NCBI GenBank assembly: GCA_016706685.1
Contig: JADJJE010000029.1
Coordinates: 1 to 64,000, forward strand
Length of the DNA stretch: 64,000 nt
DNA from: Sandaracinaceae bacterium
GTDB lineage: Bacteria > Myxococcota_A > Polyangia > Polyangiales > Houyiibacteriaceae
Direction: 5' to 3'
Under the pieces are notes generated by a model. The model saw only the letters and a list, made by a program, of their open reading frames with translations. It made no database searches and was not told where the DNA came from. Below are positions 26,976 through 35,823 of this stretch, piece after piece. The translations under genes and the position numbers were made by a program. How positions within the stretch are numbered: position 1 is the first letter of the stretch; each line of letters starts with the position of its first letter.

Positions 26976-28115
26976 TCAGCCGCGGCCGGCCTTCTCGAGC
27001 ATCTCGACGCGCTGCCGGGCGAGGGTCTTGAGGGGTTGCGCCACGCTGCGGCTCTTGGCCAGCGTGCGCAGGTCGTTGAGGCGCAGGTGTGCGATGAAGG
27101 CCATCGAGATGCCCACGGGCGTCTTGGGGTTGAAGATGAGCGCCATCTTCAGCTCGTAGCTCTGCAGCCACTTCCGCCGAGTGCCGATGTAGCGCAGCAC
27201 GTCCGCACCGACTTCACGCGAGCAGGCGATGTTGGTGGCTTCTTTTTCCGTCATCTTCGGTGACGACATGGCAGCCATGGCGATGCCCTTGTTCGTGTCG
27301 CGCACCAGCAGGGCCCGCGCAGCTGCGTCGCCGATGACGGCCAGGCGCAGCTTCTCGCTCTTGGTCATGGCCTTGATCTGGAAGCTGAGCGGCTTGAACT
27401 TGTCGGCGACCTTCTCTTCCTGCTCGTCGAGCAGCGGGTTCACCTCGCGCACGATGGCGTCCGGGTCGTCGGCGTCGGCGGCGAGCGCCTCCTGGAAGAT
27501 GAGGTCGCCAGGCAGCGGCTCGTCCGTGGGCTCGGGGATGAGCTGGCCCGTGATGGCGGCCACGTGCTCGGCGAAGCTGGGGATGCCCGTCAGCTCGACC
27601 CCGTTGCGGGCGCACAGCTCCACCAGCCGGTCGGCCGTGGACATGCGCATGTTGCGGTTCTTGTAGAGCGCCTCCACGATGACGGGCTGGTTCAGCAGGC
27701 GCTGCTGGTTGGTGGCGATGACCTCGCACAGGTGGTCGCTCGCCGAGCGCGCCACCACGATGATCGCAGCGTCGGGCGTGTTGTGGTTCATGACCAGCGC
27801 CTCGAGCAACGGCTCGCGGTCGATGAACTTGCGCGCCAGCGCCTCGAGGATGGCGCCCGGGATGGCGGCCTCGGCGGCTGCGCGCAGCACGTTCTCGGGC
27901 AGGCCCGTGAGGGTGGCGTCGGCCGCGCTCGCGATGCCCGCGTCGGGGTCGGCGGCCAGCTGCACCATGAGCGTGACCAGGTCACCACCCTTGATGGGAA
28001 CGAGGCCCTTCGCGGCCATCAGGCGCGCGGGGCCGGGGGCCTTGGGGTCTGCGAAGCGGTGCAGCGACTCGGGCAGCTCCGCGAGGGGCAGCGGGAGTGA
28101 GGTGGACTCGGACAT
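26976..28115 (-). CDS. conserved HEAT-like protein of unknown function
   Basis: A 379-residue cytoplasmic protein. The N-terminal 180 residues contain repeated helix pairs with PLLEALVMNHNTPDAAI, QPVIVEALYKNRNM and PENVLRAAAEAAIPGAI, like HEAT or leucine-rich-variant repeats. A charged Pro/Asp linker (about 200-235) and a second helical part (KAMTKSEKLRLAVIGDAAARAL, then KTPVGISMAFIAHLRLNDLR) follow. It has no catalytic motif. It is 15 bases from the TPR gene, suggesting the two proteins act together. I recall similar proteins only in myxobacteria, but this is not verified. Confidence 0.7.
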   Translation of the reverse strand: MSESTSLPLPLAELPESLHRFADPKAPGPARLMAAKGLVPIKGGDLVTLMVQLAADPDAGIASAADATLTGLPENVLRAAAEAAIPGAILEALARKFIDREPLLEALVMNHNTPDAAIIVVARSASDHLCEVIATNQQRLLNQPVIVEALYKNRNMRMSTADRLVELCARNGVELTGIPSFAEHVAAITGQLIPEPTDEPLPGDLIFQEALAADADDPDAIVREVNPLLDEQEEKVADKFKPLSFQIKAMTKSEKLRLAVIGDAAARALLVRDTNKGIAMAAMSSPKMTEKEATNIACSREVGADVLRYIGTRRKWLQSYELKMALIFNPKTPVGISMAFIAHLRLNDLRTLAKSRSVAQPLKTLARQRVEMLEKAGRG

Positions 28116-28196
28116 GGACCACGGGTGTACCAGACATCGAGGGCTCGCGCGCCCTCAGGACGCACGACGGCCACCGAGCCGGGCAGGGCGCCCGGG

Positions 28197-28982
28197 TCAG
28201 TCGTCCGCGAACTGGGGGGCGCGCTTCTCGCGCATGGCGGCCAGGCCCTCGGCGGCGTCCGCGGTGGTGAGCGACTCGCTCTGCAGCAGCGCCTCGAGCC
28301 GCGCGGCGCCCTCCACGTCCCAGCCCAGGAGCGTCTTCATGGTCTGCTTCATCTGACGCACGGCGCGCGGGGAGGAGAGGGCGATCTCGCCGGCCAGCTC
28401 CATGGCGCGCGGGAACACCTGCTCGCCCGGCAGGGCCTCGCTCACCAGACCGATGCGCTCGGCCTCCGCGCCGATCACCAGCCGCCCCGTGTACAGCAGC
28501 TCGGACGCGCGCGACACCCCCACGAGGCGGGGCAGCATGAAGCTGATGGCCATCCCCGAGTGCAGGCCCAGCCGCGCGAAGTTGGCGCCGTACTTGTCGC
28601 GCTCGTTCGCGATGCGGATGTCGGCCATCAGCGAGAGCCCGAAGCCGCCGCCCACCGCGTGACCCTGCAGAGCGGCGATCACGGGCACGCCCACGTTGCG
28701 CAGCTCGAGGAACGGCGCGTACATGGCGAACGAGCGCTCGTGCGGCAGGCCGTTCGGGTCCCCGGTCTTGAGCGAAGAGTGCAGGTCGGCCCCGGCGCTG
28801 AAGCACGAGCCCGTGCCCACCAGCACCACGGCGCGTGCGCCTCGGTCGGCCTTGGCACGCTCCACGGCCACGGCGAAGTCCCCCAGCAGCTCGGGGGTCA
28901 TGGCATTGCGCTGGTCGGGGCGGTTCAGGGTGAGCACGCCGACGTGGCCGTCGCGGCTGTACAAGACTGCGGGTTCGGTCAT
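28197..28982 (-). CDS. enoyl-CoA hydratase/isomerase-family protein
   Basis: A 261-residue crotonase-fold protein. Motifs are VGVLTLNRPDQRNAMTPELL (N-terminal strand), then VLVGTGSCFSAGADLHSS (oxyanion-hole Gly region), then AALQGHAVGGGFGLSLMADI. The Glu pair normally used for hydration is not in its usual spots in the central helices (DKYGANFARLGLHSG has no Glu). So it may be an isomerase, a dehydratase variant or another crotonase. The first gene of a minus-strand run with the unknown and TPR genes, 81 bases upstream of the next start. Confidence 0.85.
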   Translation of the reverse strand: MTEPAVLYSRDGHVGVLTLNRPDQRNAMTPELLGDFAVAVERAKADRGARAVVLVGTGSCFSAGADLHSSLKTGDPNGLPHERSFAMYAPFLELRNVGVPVIAALQGHAVGGGFGLSLMADIRIANERDKYGANFARLGLHSGMAISFMLPRLVGVSRASELLYTGRLVIGAEAERIGLVSEALPGEQVFPRAMELAGEIALSSPRAVRQMKQTMKTLLGWDVEGAARLEALLQSESLTTADAAEGLAAMREKRAPQFADD

Positions 28983-29180
28983 GCGCCGGGTTCTGGAACA
29001 GGTCGCTCGCGGCGTCGAGTGGTCGCCATGGGCTGTGCGTTTTCCCTTTGGCGCAAAGGGGAACCGTCGCCTTCGCCGTCGCCGTCAACGACCAGGACAA
29101 CGACGACGATGAAGGGGGTCGCTGGCTGTCTACACCCAGGCACCGCTGCCCGGGCCAGCGCCGTGTGTCACACTCCGGGC

Positions 29181-31253
29181 GTGCGCGCGCTCGCCCTCGT
29201 GACCCTGGCCCTCTGGGCATCTGCCTGCCAGGGCGGCGGGGCGCTCGGCGGCCCGGACGGCGGGCCGGAACAGGGGCCGCCGGACCTGGCGCACCTCGAC
29301 GCCGGCGACCGCTGCGACACGGTGGACGAGTGCGATGACGGGGTGGCCTGCACGCGCGACGTGTGCGACCTGCGCGGCATCTGCGTGCACACCCCCGACG
29401 CGCTGGCATGTGACGACGGGGCTTTCTGCAACGGGGCCGAGGTGTGCGACCCGACGTTCGGCTGCGTGGGTGGCCCGCTGCGCGACTGCAACGACCGGAA
29501 CGTCTGCACCCTGGACCGCTGCGACGAGTCGCGCCGGATGTGCCTCCACCTCCCGCGCGACTTCGACAACGACGGCGAGGCGGATGCGCGCTGCGTGGGG
29601 GGCAGCGACTGCGACGACGCCGACCCGCTGCGCGGCACGCTGCAGGCGGAGCTGTGCACCGACGCGCTCGACAACGACTGCGACGGCGACATCGACGAGG
29701 CGGCCTGCGGTCGCCCAGCCCACGACCTGTGCGACGACGCGCTCGACGTGAGCGCGGGTGGCCTGTTCGCCATCGCCACGGCGGGCGCGCGCGACGACTA
29801 TGGCGCTGCCTGCGCGGGGCCGGGGCGCGAGCTGGTGGCGCGCCTGGTGCTGGACGAGACGTCCGACGTCACGCTGCGCGCCGCTGCGCCGGGCACCACG
29901 CAGATCGACCTGCGCTCCAGCTGTGGGGGAGGGGGCCTGGGGATCGCGTGTGACACCGACTCACCCGGCGAGGTGCGCCGCCGCAGCCTGGCGCCCGGAA
30001 CGTATTACGCGTTCGTGGCCAGCAGCGCGGGCGCCGTGGAGCTGAGCGTCAGCCTCGATGAACCGACGCTCCCGCCCGCCAACGAGACGTGCGCCACGGC
30101 CACCAGCGTGGTGCCCCCGTTTGCGGCGAACGGCTCGTTCGTGGGGGTGGCCGACGACCTCGACCTGGCCTGTGGGCAGCCACTCTCGGGCGACCTGGTC
30201 TATCGCTTCAGCGTGCCGCCCGGTGCTCCCCAGGATGCCGTGGTCGCGCTCGCCGCCACCTCGAGCGCCGACTCGGTGCGCTTCTCGCTGCGCACCGACT
30301 GCGCCGATGCTGGGAGCGAGCTGGGCTGTGTCCGCGGCAGCCCGGCGGGCGCCCGGTTCCGGTCGCTCACCCCGGGGGACTATGCGCTGGTGCTGGAAGG
30401 TCCGGCCGAGCGCGAGGTGGACTTCAGCTTCGAGCTGCGCCTCGAGCCCGGCACCAGCCCGCCCCCGGGCGACGACTGCACGGCGCCCATCGACACCCCG
30501 CTGAACGAGATCGTGCACGGCACCCTGGGCGACAAGCGCGACGCCATCGAGACGGCCTGTGGGTTCTTCTACCGGGACGCGGTGCACCGCTTCGTGCTGC
30601 CCAGCGCGAGCGACGTGTCCATCGACCTCTTGGCGGGCGAGAACGGCATGGCCTACGTGAGCGGGGCCCTCGCGGCGACCTGCACGAACGACTTCACGCC
30701 GCCGGTGGCGCAGTGCGGTGGGGGTGCGCCTGCCCAGCTGCTACGCTTCGCGCTGCCCGCTGGTGAACACTTCCTGGTGGTGGAGGCGCCGTTTGCGCCC
30801 ACCTACCAGTTGGAGATCCACACGTCCCCGCCCACCAACGTGGTGCAGGCCACCGGCAACGACACGTGCGCGGAAGCGATCGTGATCCCCGACGTGCAGA
30901 AGGCAGTGATCGTGGGTGACACCACGGGCCTCGCCAACGACGTGGTCTCGCCGTATTGCGGGAGCGGCGCCGCGTCCCCGGACGCCACGTTCCTGCTGGA
31001 CCTGAACACCGCCAGCATGGTGCGCCTCGGCACCGCCGGATCGTCCTTCGACACAGTGCTCCAAGTGTTCCTCGAGAACGCCATGTGCAGCAACTACCCC
31101 TATGCCTGCGACGACGACAGCGGCGTGGGCGGCACGTCGTTCATCGAGCGCGAGCTGCCCGCGGGCCGCTACCACGTGGTGGTGGACGGCTTCGGCGCGC
31201 ACAGCTCGGGGGCCTACGTGCTCACGTTCGAGCGCGGCCCGTTCCCTCCCTGA
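29181..31253 (+). CDS. Cys-rich lipoprotein with PPC-like repeats
   Basis: 690 residues from a GTG start (VRALALVTLALWASAC). The first 150 residues are Cys-rich with EGF/MopE-like patterns (CDTVDECDDGVACTRDVC, then DALDNDCDGDIDEAACG). Four modules of about 110 residues follow. Each opens with DxC, NETC, DDC or NDTC and ends with a Phe/Tyr strand (LAPGTYYAFVASSAGAVELS, LTPGDYALVLEG, LPAGEHFLVVEA, LPAGRYHVVVDG). They resemble bacterial pre-peptidase C-terminal-like beta modules. Probably surface-exposed. It precedes ftsE by 50 bases on the same strand, but a functional link is only conjecture. Confidence 0.8.
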   Translation: MRALALVTLALWASACQGGGALGGPDGGPEQGPPDLAHLDAGDRCDTVDECDDGVACTRDVCDLRGICVHTPDALACDDGAFCNGAEVCDPTFGCVGGPLRDCNDRNVCTLDRCDESRRMCLHLPRDFDNDGEADARCVGGSDCDDADPLRGTLQAELCTDALDNDCDGDIDEAACGRPAHDLCDDALDVSAGGLFAIATAGARDDYGAACAGPGRELVARLVLDETSDVTLRAAAPGTTQIDLRSSCGGGGLGIACDTDSPGEVRRRSLAPGTYYAFVASSAGAVELSVSLDEPTLPPANETCATATSVVPPFAANGSFVGVADDLDLACGQPLSGDLVYRFSVPPGAPQDAVVALAATSSADSVRFSLRTDCADAGSELGCVRGSPAGARFRSLTPGDYALVLEGPAEREVDFSFELRLEPGTSPPPGDDCTAPIDTPLNEIVHGTLGDKRDAIETACGFFYRDAVHRFVLPSASDVSIDLLAGENGMAYVSGALAATCTNDFTPPVAQCGGGAPAQLLRFALPAGEHFLVVEAPFAPTYQLEIHTSPPTNVVQATGNDTCAEAIVIPDVQKAVIVGDTTGLANDVVSPYCGSGAASPDATFLLDLNTASMVRLGTAGSSFDTVLQVFLENAMCSNYPYACDDDSGVGGTSFIERELPAGRYHVVVDGFGAHSSGAYVLTFERGPFPP

Positions 31254-31303
31254 TCGCTCGCCGGAAATTTGCGCTGCGGCCGGCGACTGCGGTACCGGAA
31301 GGC

Positions 31304-32149
31304 ATGCGCAGCTTCGACGACGACGACAACGCAGTGGTCCGGCCCTTTCCGTTCTTCCGCGCTGGCGTGCGTGCGGATCCGGCTGTGGCGAACCGGCCCA
31401 TCCTGGTGCTCGAAGACGTTCACAAGTACTTCCGCGCCGACAAGCCCACCCTGCGGGGCCTGAACCTCACCGTGGAGCGCGGCGAGTTCCTCTTCGTCAC
31501 CGGTCCGAGCGGGGCGGGGAAGAGCACGCTGCTGCAGCTCATCTATCGGAAGCACACCGTGGACGAGGGGCGCATCCTCTTCTGTGGGCGGGACATCGCG
31601 CGGTTGACGCCGAAGTCCATCCCCTACCTGCGGCGCAACCTCGGTGTGGTGTTCCAGGACTTCAAGGTGGTGCAGCACTGGACGGTGTTCGAGAACGTGG
31701 CCATCGCGCTCGAGATCCTGGACATGCCGCAGCGCCTGGTGCGCTCGCGCGTGGTGGAGACGCTGGAGCGCGTGGGGCTCGCTGGTCGCGGTGGAGAACG
31801 CACCAGCAACCTCTCCGGTGGAGAGCAACAGCGCGTGGCCATCGCACGCGCCATCGTGACCGAGCCGGCCTTGATCCTGGCGGACGAGCCCACGGGCAAC
31901 CTCGACCCGCACCTGGCCATCGACATCCTCACGCTGTTCGAGGAGGTCAACGAGACGGGCACCACCGTCATCTTCGCGAGCCACGACCACTCGCTCATCA
32001 GCAAGCGCGACCACCGCATCATCTCCATCGAAGATGGGCGGGTGTCGGAGGCGCGTCGTGGCCTGCGCAGCTGGTCGGCTCGCGGGATCATCAGCGCGGC
32101 CGAGACGGGCCGTGGCAGCGGCGTCCACAAGCACCCGGTCGCGGTCTGA
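31304..32149 (+). CDS. ftsE: cell-division ABC ATPase FtsE
   Basis: A 281-residue ATPase that pairs with FtsX to couple ATP hydrolysis to cell-wall hydrolase activation at the septum. It has Walker A GPSGAGKST (67-75), signature LSGGEQQRVAIARA, Walker B LILADEPTGNLD, and a Q-loop in GVVFQDFKVV. Typical FtsE is about 220 residues; here about 30 extra residues lie at each end. The N-terminal extension MRSFDDDDNAVVRPFPFF is acidic and unusual. ftsX follows 46 bases later. The gene was placed at ATG 31304 because the ABC domain begins near residue 33. Confidence 0.95.
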   Translation: MRSFDDDDNAVVRPFPFFRAGVRADPAVANRPILVLEDVHKYFRADKPTLRGLNLTVERGEFLFVTGPSGAGKSTLLQLIYRKHTVDEGRILFCGRDIARLTPKSIPYLRRNLGVVFQDFKVVQHWTVFENVAIALEILDMPQRLVRSRVVETLERVGLAGRGGERTSNLSGGEQQRVAIARAIVTEPALILADEPTGNLDPHLAIDILTLFEEVNETGTTVIFASHDHSLISKRDHRIISIEDGRVSEARRGLRSWSARGIISAAETGRGSGVHKHPVAV

Positions 32150-32195
32150 ACCACGCGCGGGCGAACTCGAGAACTTCAGCGGAGACGGTGACGCG

Positions 32196-33078
32196 ATGGA
32201 TATGAAGCAGCTGGTAACGAGGGCGCGACGAGGACTCCGCGAGGAGATGCGCCTCTATCTGGTGGCGGTCTCGAGCCTCGCCATCGCGTTCCTGTGCCTG
32301 GGTGGCGCGCTGCTGGCGCTCACCAATCTGTCGGCCATCGCGCAGGCGTGGGGGCAGTCGAGCCGCATGACGGTCTACCTGCGCGACGGCGCCGAGACCG
32401 AAGACATAACGCAGCTTCGAGCGCTGGTGGAGACCCTGCCCGAGGTGAGCGACGTCCAGCTGCTCACCAGTGAAGAGGCACGCGCGCAGTTCCTCGAGCA
32501 CTCCGATGTGGAGGCCGGCCTGGCCGCGCTGCCCGCCGAGGTGTTCCCCGCCTCGCTCGAGATCACCCTGGCCGACGGCACCGCCGCACCGCGCTCTGCG
32601 CGCATCGCCGAGCGCCTGGCGCAGTTTCGCGCCGTGAGCGACGTGGAGACCTACCGCGGCTGGTTCAGCCGCCTCGAGAGCCTGCTGCACGCGGGGCGCG
32701 CCATCGCGGGTGCCCTCGCGCTGCTGGTGGCGCTGTGCGTGTTGGCCGTCATCGGCAACACCATCCGCCTGGCCGTGGCGCGCCGCCGCGAAGAGATCGA
32801 AGTCATGAAGCTGTGCGGCGCCACCGACGAGTTCGTGCGCGGGCCGTTCGTGCTGGAGGGCAGCTTCCAGGGCTTCATGAGCGCGTTGCTGGCGGTCATC
32901 TTGCTGATGGCTGGCTTCCTGATGGTGCGCGACGAGCTCGACGCCACCGTGGCCGCGCTCACCGGCGTGCGTGCTGCCTTCCTGCATCCCCATCGCGCTG
33001 GTCTCGTTGACGCTCGGCGGCGCCGCCGTGGGCGCCATCGGCAGCGCGCTCTCCCTGCGACGCTACCTGGCGGTGTGA
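32196..33078 (+). CDS. ftsX: cell-division permease FtsX, with one apparent frameshift
   Basis: The membrane partner of FtsE. Frame 32196 gives an N-terminal tail, TM1 (YLVAVSSLAIAFLCLGGALL), an extracytoplasmic domain of about 110 residues (SSRMTVYLRDGAETEDIT to VETYRGWFSRLES), TM2 and TM3 (LLVALCVLAVIGN and LAVILLMAGFLMV). After GVRAAF at about 32982 the correct TM4 (IPIALVSLTLGGAAVGAIG) and C-terminus (SLRRYLAV, TGA 33076) read in the +1 frame. One extra base in TGCCTTCCTGC explains it, giving a normal FtsX of about 294 residues. The stop lies two bases before the EnvC-like start. Because FtsX is usually important and its neighbours are intact, a sequencing insertion is likely. Confidence 0.9.
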
Positions 33079-33080
33079 TC

Positions 33081-34058
33081 ATGAAGCGACGTCTGCGACT
33101 CCTGCTCTTGTGCTGCCTCGCGCTGACGACCCCGGTCGCGGCGCAGCCCGGCTTCGCGCCGTCGTCGCTGGGCACGGCGCCTGGGTCGCTGGTGGAGGTC
33201 GACGAGTCGATCGCCACGCAGCAGCTCCTGGTGCGCACGGAAGAGTCGCGTCGCGCACGGCTGGCGTCGGAGCTCGACGCGCTCGGCTCGGCGCGCGCCG
33301 ACTTCGAGCAGCGCATCATTCGGCAGGGCCGCGCGCTCTACCGCATCCGCCGTACCGGGCTCTTGCCCGTGGCGGGTGGCTTCGAGGCCATGCTGGGGCA
33401 CCTCTCCCGCGTGGAGCGCCTCGAGCGCCTGGTGCAGCGCGAGATCGAGAACGTGCGCGCCACGCGCGACCGACAGATTGCGCTTCAGCGTGACATCGCG
33501 CGCCTGGACCAGAGCGTGACCGACGCCCGCGAGCGCCTGACGCGCTTGAGCGAAGACCGGCGGCGCATGGAAGAGCAGCAGCAGCTGGCCATGATGTACG
33601 AGCAGACCTTCATGGCGCCGGCCCTGCCGCTCGCGCCCGTGGCACCCATGCCGGGCATGGGGCTCCAGCTCAGCGATGGGAGCGCCATCGGACCCACGTT
33701 CGCCACGATGCGTGGTCGCTTGGGCATCCCCACCGAGGGGCGCTACCGCACCACCGACGTGCAGCGCGAGGACGGGCCGGCGGTCGAATTCCGCGTCGAA
33801 GGCGAGGCGCCTGCGCGCGTGGTCGCCGACGGACGCGTGGCCTTCGTGGGCCGCTACGGGACCTATGGTCTGATGGTCATCGTGGAGCACGGCGACAGCT
33901 TCTTCACCGTGTACGCCGGCCTCAGCAGCACCGACGTGCAGAACGGCAGCACCATCCGCATGGGGCAGCGCGTGGGCCGCGTGATGGGCAGTCCGCTGCT
34001 CTTCCAGGTGCGTCGAGGCACACGGGCGCTCGACGCCCGCAGCTGGCTGGGGATCTGA
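33081..34058 (+). CDS. EnvC-like coiled-coil protein with degenerate LytM domain
   Basis: A 325-residue secreted protein (signal MKRRLRLLLLCCLALTTPVA, cleavage after AQP). About 60-185 is a long coiled coil rich in Arg/Glu (LVQREIENVRATRDRQIALQ, DARERLTRLSEDRRRMEE). The C-terminal 100 residues form an M23/LytM-like domain (VGRYGTYGLMVIVEHGDSFF, TVYAGLSSTDVQNGSTIRM, LLFQVRRGTRALD). The His of the usual LHFEIR motif is Leu here, so zinc binding is probably lost, as in amidase activators EnvC/NlpD. The location behind ftsEX, coupled within two bases, fits the known FtsEX-EnvC complex. Likely periplasmic activator of cell-wall amidases. Confidence 0.85.
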   Translation: MKRRLRLLLLCCLALTTPVAAQPGFAPSSLGTAPGSLVEVDESIATQQLLVRTEESRRARLASELDALGSARADFEQRIIRQGRALYRIRRTGLLPVAGGFEAMLGHLSRVERLERLVQREIENVRATRDRQIALQRDIARLDQSVTDARERLTRLSEDRRRMEEQQQLAMMYEQTFMAPALPLAPVAPMPGMGLQLSDGSAIGPTFATMRGRLGIPTEGRYRTTDVQREDGPAVEFRVEGEAPARVVADGRVAFVGRYGTYGLMVIVEHGDSFFTVYAGLSSTDVQNGSTIRMGQRVGRVMGSPLLFQVRRGTRALDARSWLGI

Positions 34059-34063
34059 CGGTC

Positions 34064-34369
34064 ATGGAGGGGATCGACGACTACACCTTTCGTGAGACCC
34101 CTCCTACGCGGGACTCGGGCGCGAACCAGACCTGGGACGTGCTCGCGGCAGGATCCGTGGTGGCGCGTGCCGACGTGTACTTCGGCGAGTCGCAGTGGGG
34201 TGTGCGCCTCATGGACAAGCTTCCCCAGCACGACCCCTCGGACCTCTTGCGCTTGGTCGCACGGCTGCTCGTCTGGGAATGCGGCTGCCGCGCGGACACC
34301 ATCGACGTGGTCTTGGCGCGCACCGGCGATCACTATCCGCTGATCCGCACCGGTGCCGACTACATCTGA
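34064..34369 (+). CDS. small hypothetical protein of the ftsEX operon
   Basis: 101 residues starting 5 bases after the EnvC-like gene. It has no signal peptide and is mixed in composition (TWDVLAAGSVVARADVYFGE, then LLRLVARLLVWECGCRADTI). No motif is recognised. Its place as last gene in the ftsE-ftsX-envC-like operon suggests a role linked to division or cell-wall remodelling, but the sequence does not show it. It ends 8 bases from the convergent transferase gene. Confidence 0.65.
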   Translation: MEGIDDYTFRETPPTRDSGANQTWDVLAAGSVVARADVYFGESQWGVRLMDKLPQHDPSDLLRLVARLLVWECGCRADTIDVVLARTGDHYPLIRTGADYI

Positions 34370-34377
34370 GCCGACCT

Positions 34378-35814
34378 TCAGCTAGCCGCGAGGTCGGCGT
34401 CGGTCGGAGCCGGGGCACGCTCCGAGATGGGGCAGAGGTGGTCGCGCTCGTGAACCGCAGCCACCACGCTGGCGTACACGTCCAGGGCCAGCTGCAGCTC
34501 CGTGCCGGCCTGCCGCGCGTCCGAGACTCGGAAGTCTAGGAACGAGTCGCCACACACACAGCGCACCACGTCGGGGCCCGCCACGGGCGCCTCACCGTCC
34601 GTGAAGATGGCTGACTGCAAGCCGGACTCCGCCACGAAGGAGGCCATGGAGGCGTCGAGGTCTGCCACCCGGGTGCTGGGCGTGAGCGCCAGCAGGGCGT
34701 CGGGCAGGGCGGCACGCACGCGCGCGGTCACGTCGTTCAGGGGCACCAGGCGACGCTGCGAGGCGACCATCGCGCGGTCGAACACACCGGCCACCCGAAT
34801 CAAGCCCGCCAACACGATGGCGAACAGCACGAGCGCCACGGTGGTCTCGAGCCCGCGCCCCAGCGACGCCGCCACGGCGGCCACGGTGAGCGCCGCGCAC
34901 ACGCCGTAGAGCGTGAGCACGGCCCGGCGATGGGTGAGCCCGAGGTCCAGCAGTCGATGATGGATGTGGCCGCGGTCCGCCGTCATGATCGGCCGCCGTG
35001 TGATCGCCCGCCGCAGCATGGCGATGGCCGTGTCGGCGATGGGGAGCCCCAGCACCATGATGGGCACCGCGATGGCCACCACGGTGGTGTTCTTCACCAA
35101 TGCGCCCAAGAGCGACGTGGCCGCCAGCACGAACCCGAGGAACATGCTGCCCGAGTCGCCCATGAAGATGCTGGCCGGGTTGAAGTTGAACACCAGGAAC
35201 CCGACGATGGCGCCAGCCAGCGTGGCCGAGAGCAGCATCACCATGTAGGCATCGCCGATCATGCCCATGGTGAAGTTGCCCACGCAGGCGAAGAACGCGA
35301 CGCCTCCCGCGAGGCCGTCCAAGCCGTCGATCAGGTTGAGCGCGTTGATGATGGCCACGAACCAGAGGCAGGTGGCGGGGATGGACAGCCACTCCAGCTC
35401 GAGGGTCCCGACGTAGGGCAGCAGCATGCCTTCGATGCGATAGCCGCACGCATAGGCGAAGAGCGCGGCGAGCGTCTGGACGGCCAGCTTGGTGCGCGGC
35501 CTGACCCCGCGGATGTCGTCGAGCGCGCCGAGGATGGCCACGATGAGCCCGCCCCCGAGGAGCCCGATGATCCGCTTGGGCTGCGCATAGAAGATGGAGG
35601 CGACGTAGCTCTCGGTGAAGAACAGGGCCACGAGCGGGATGAAGAACCCCAGCACCACGGCGATGCCCCCGAGGCGTGGGATGGACCCCGCGTGCACGCG
35701 CCGCCCACCTCCCACGTCGACCGCACCCAGGCTGCGGGCCACCCACTTGGCGAAGGGGATGAGCGCGAGGGAGACGAGGAAGGCTCCGAGAAGAGCGACG
35801 GCAGAGGAGCGCAT
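34378..35814 (-). CDS. undecaprenyl-phosphate sugar-1-phosphate transferase (WecA/MraY-like)
   Basis: 478 residues. The first ~330 are an integral membrane PNPT-family transferase with about 10 TM segments. Signatures are RLGGIAVVLGF, ILGALDDIRGVRPRTKLAVQ, IINALNLIDGLDGLAGG, NFNPASIFMGDSGSMFLGF (Mg-binding DxxD loop) and IPxADT-like LPIADTAIAM, then ADRGHIHHRLL. It probably transfers a HexNAc-1-phosphate to undecaprenyl phosphate, starting the chain of an exopolysaccharide or O-antigen. A C-terminal cytosolic extension of about 130 residues with Cys pair RCVCGDSFLDF is beyond the normal fold and of unknown role. It follows the tyrosine autokinase gene by 9 bases. Confidence 0.93.
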   Translation of the reverse strand: MRSSAVALLGAFLVSLALIPFAKWVARSLGAVDVGGGRRVHAGSIPRLGGIAVVLGFFIPLVALFFTESYVASIFYAQPKRIIGLLGGGLIVAILGALDDIRGVRPRTKLAVQTLAALFAYACGYRIEGMLLPYVGTLELEWLSIPATCLWFVAIINALNLIDGLDGLAGGVAFFACVGNFTMGMIGDAYMVMLLSATLAGAIVGFLVFNFNPASIFMGDSGSMFLGFVLAATSLLGALVKNTTVVAIAVPIMVLGLPIADTAIAMLRRAITRRPIMTADRGHIHHRLLDLGLTHRRAVLTLYGVCAALTVAAVAASLGRGLETTVALVLFAIVLAGLIRVAGVFDRAMVASQRRLVPLNDVTARVRAALPDALLALTPSTRVADLDASMASFVAESGLQSAIFTDGEAPVAGPDVVRCVCGDSFLDFRVSDARQAGTELQLALDVYASVVAAVHERDHLCPISERAPAPTDADLAAS

Positions 35815-35823
35815 CGTCGAGAC

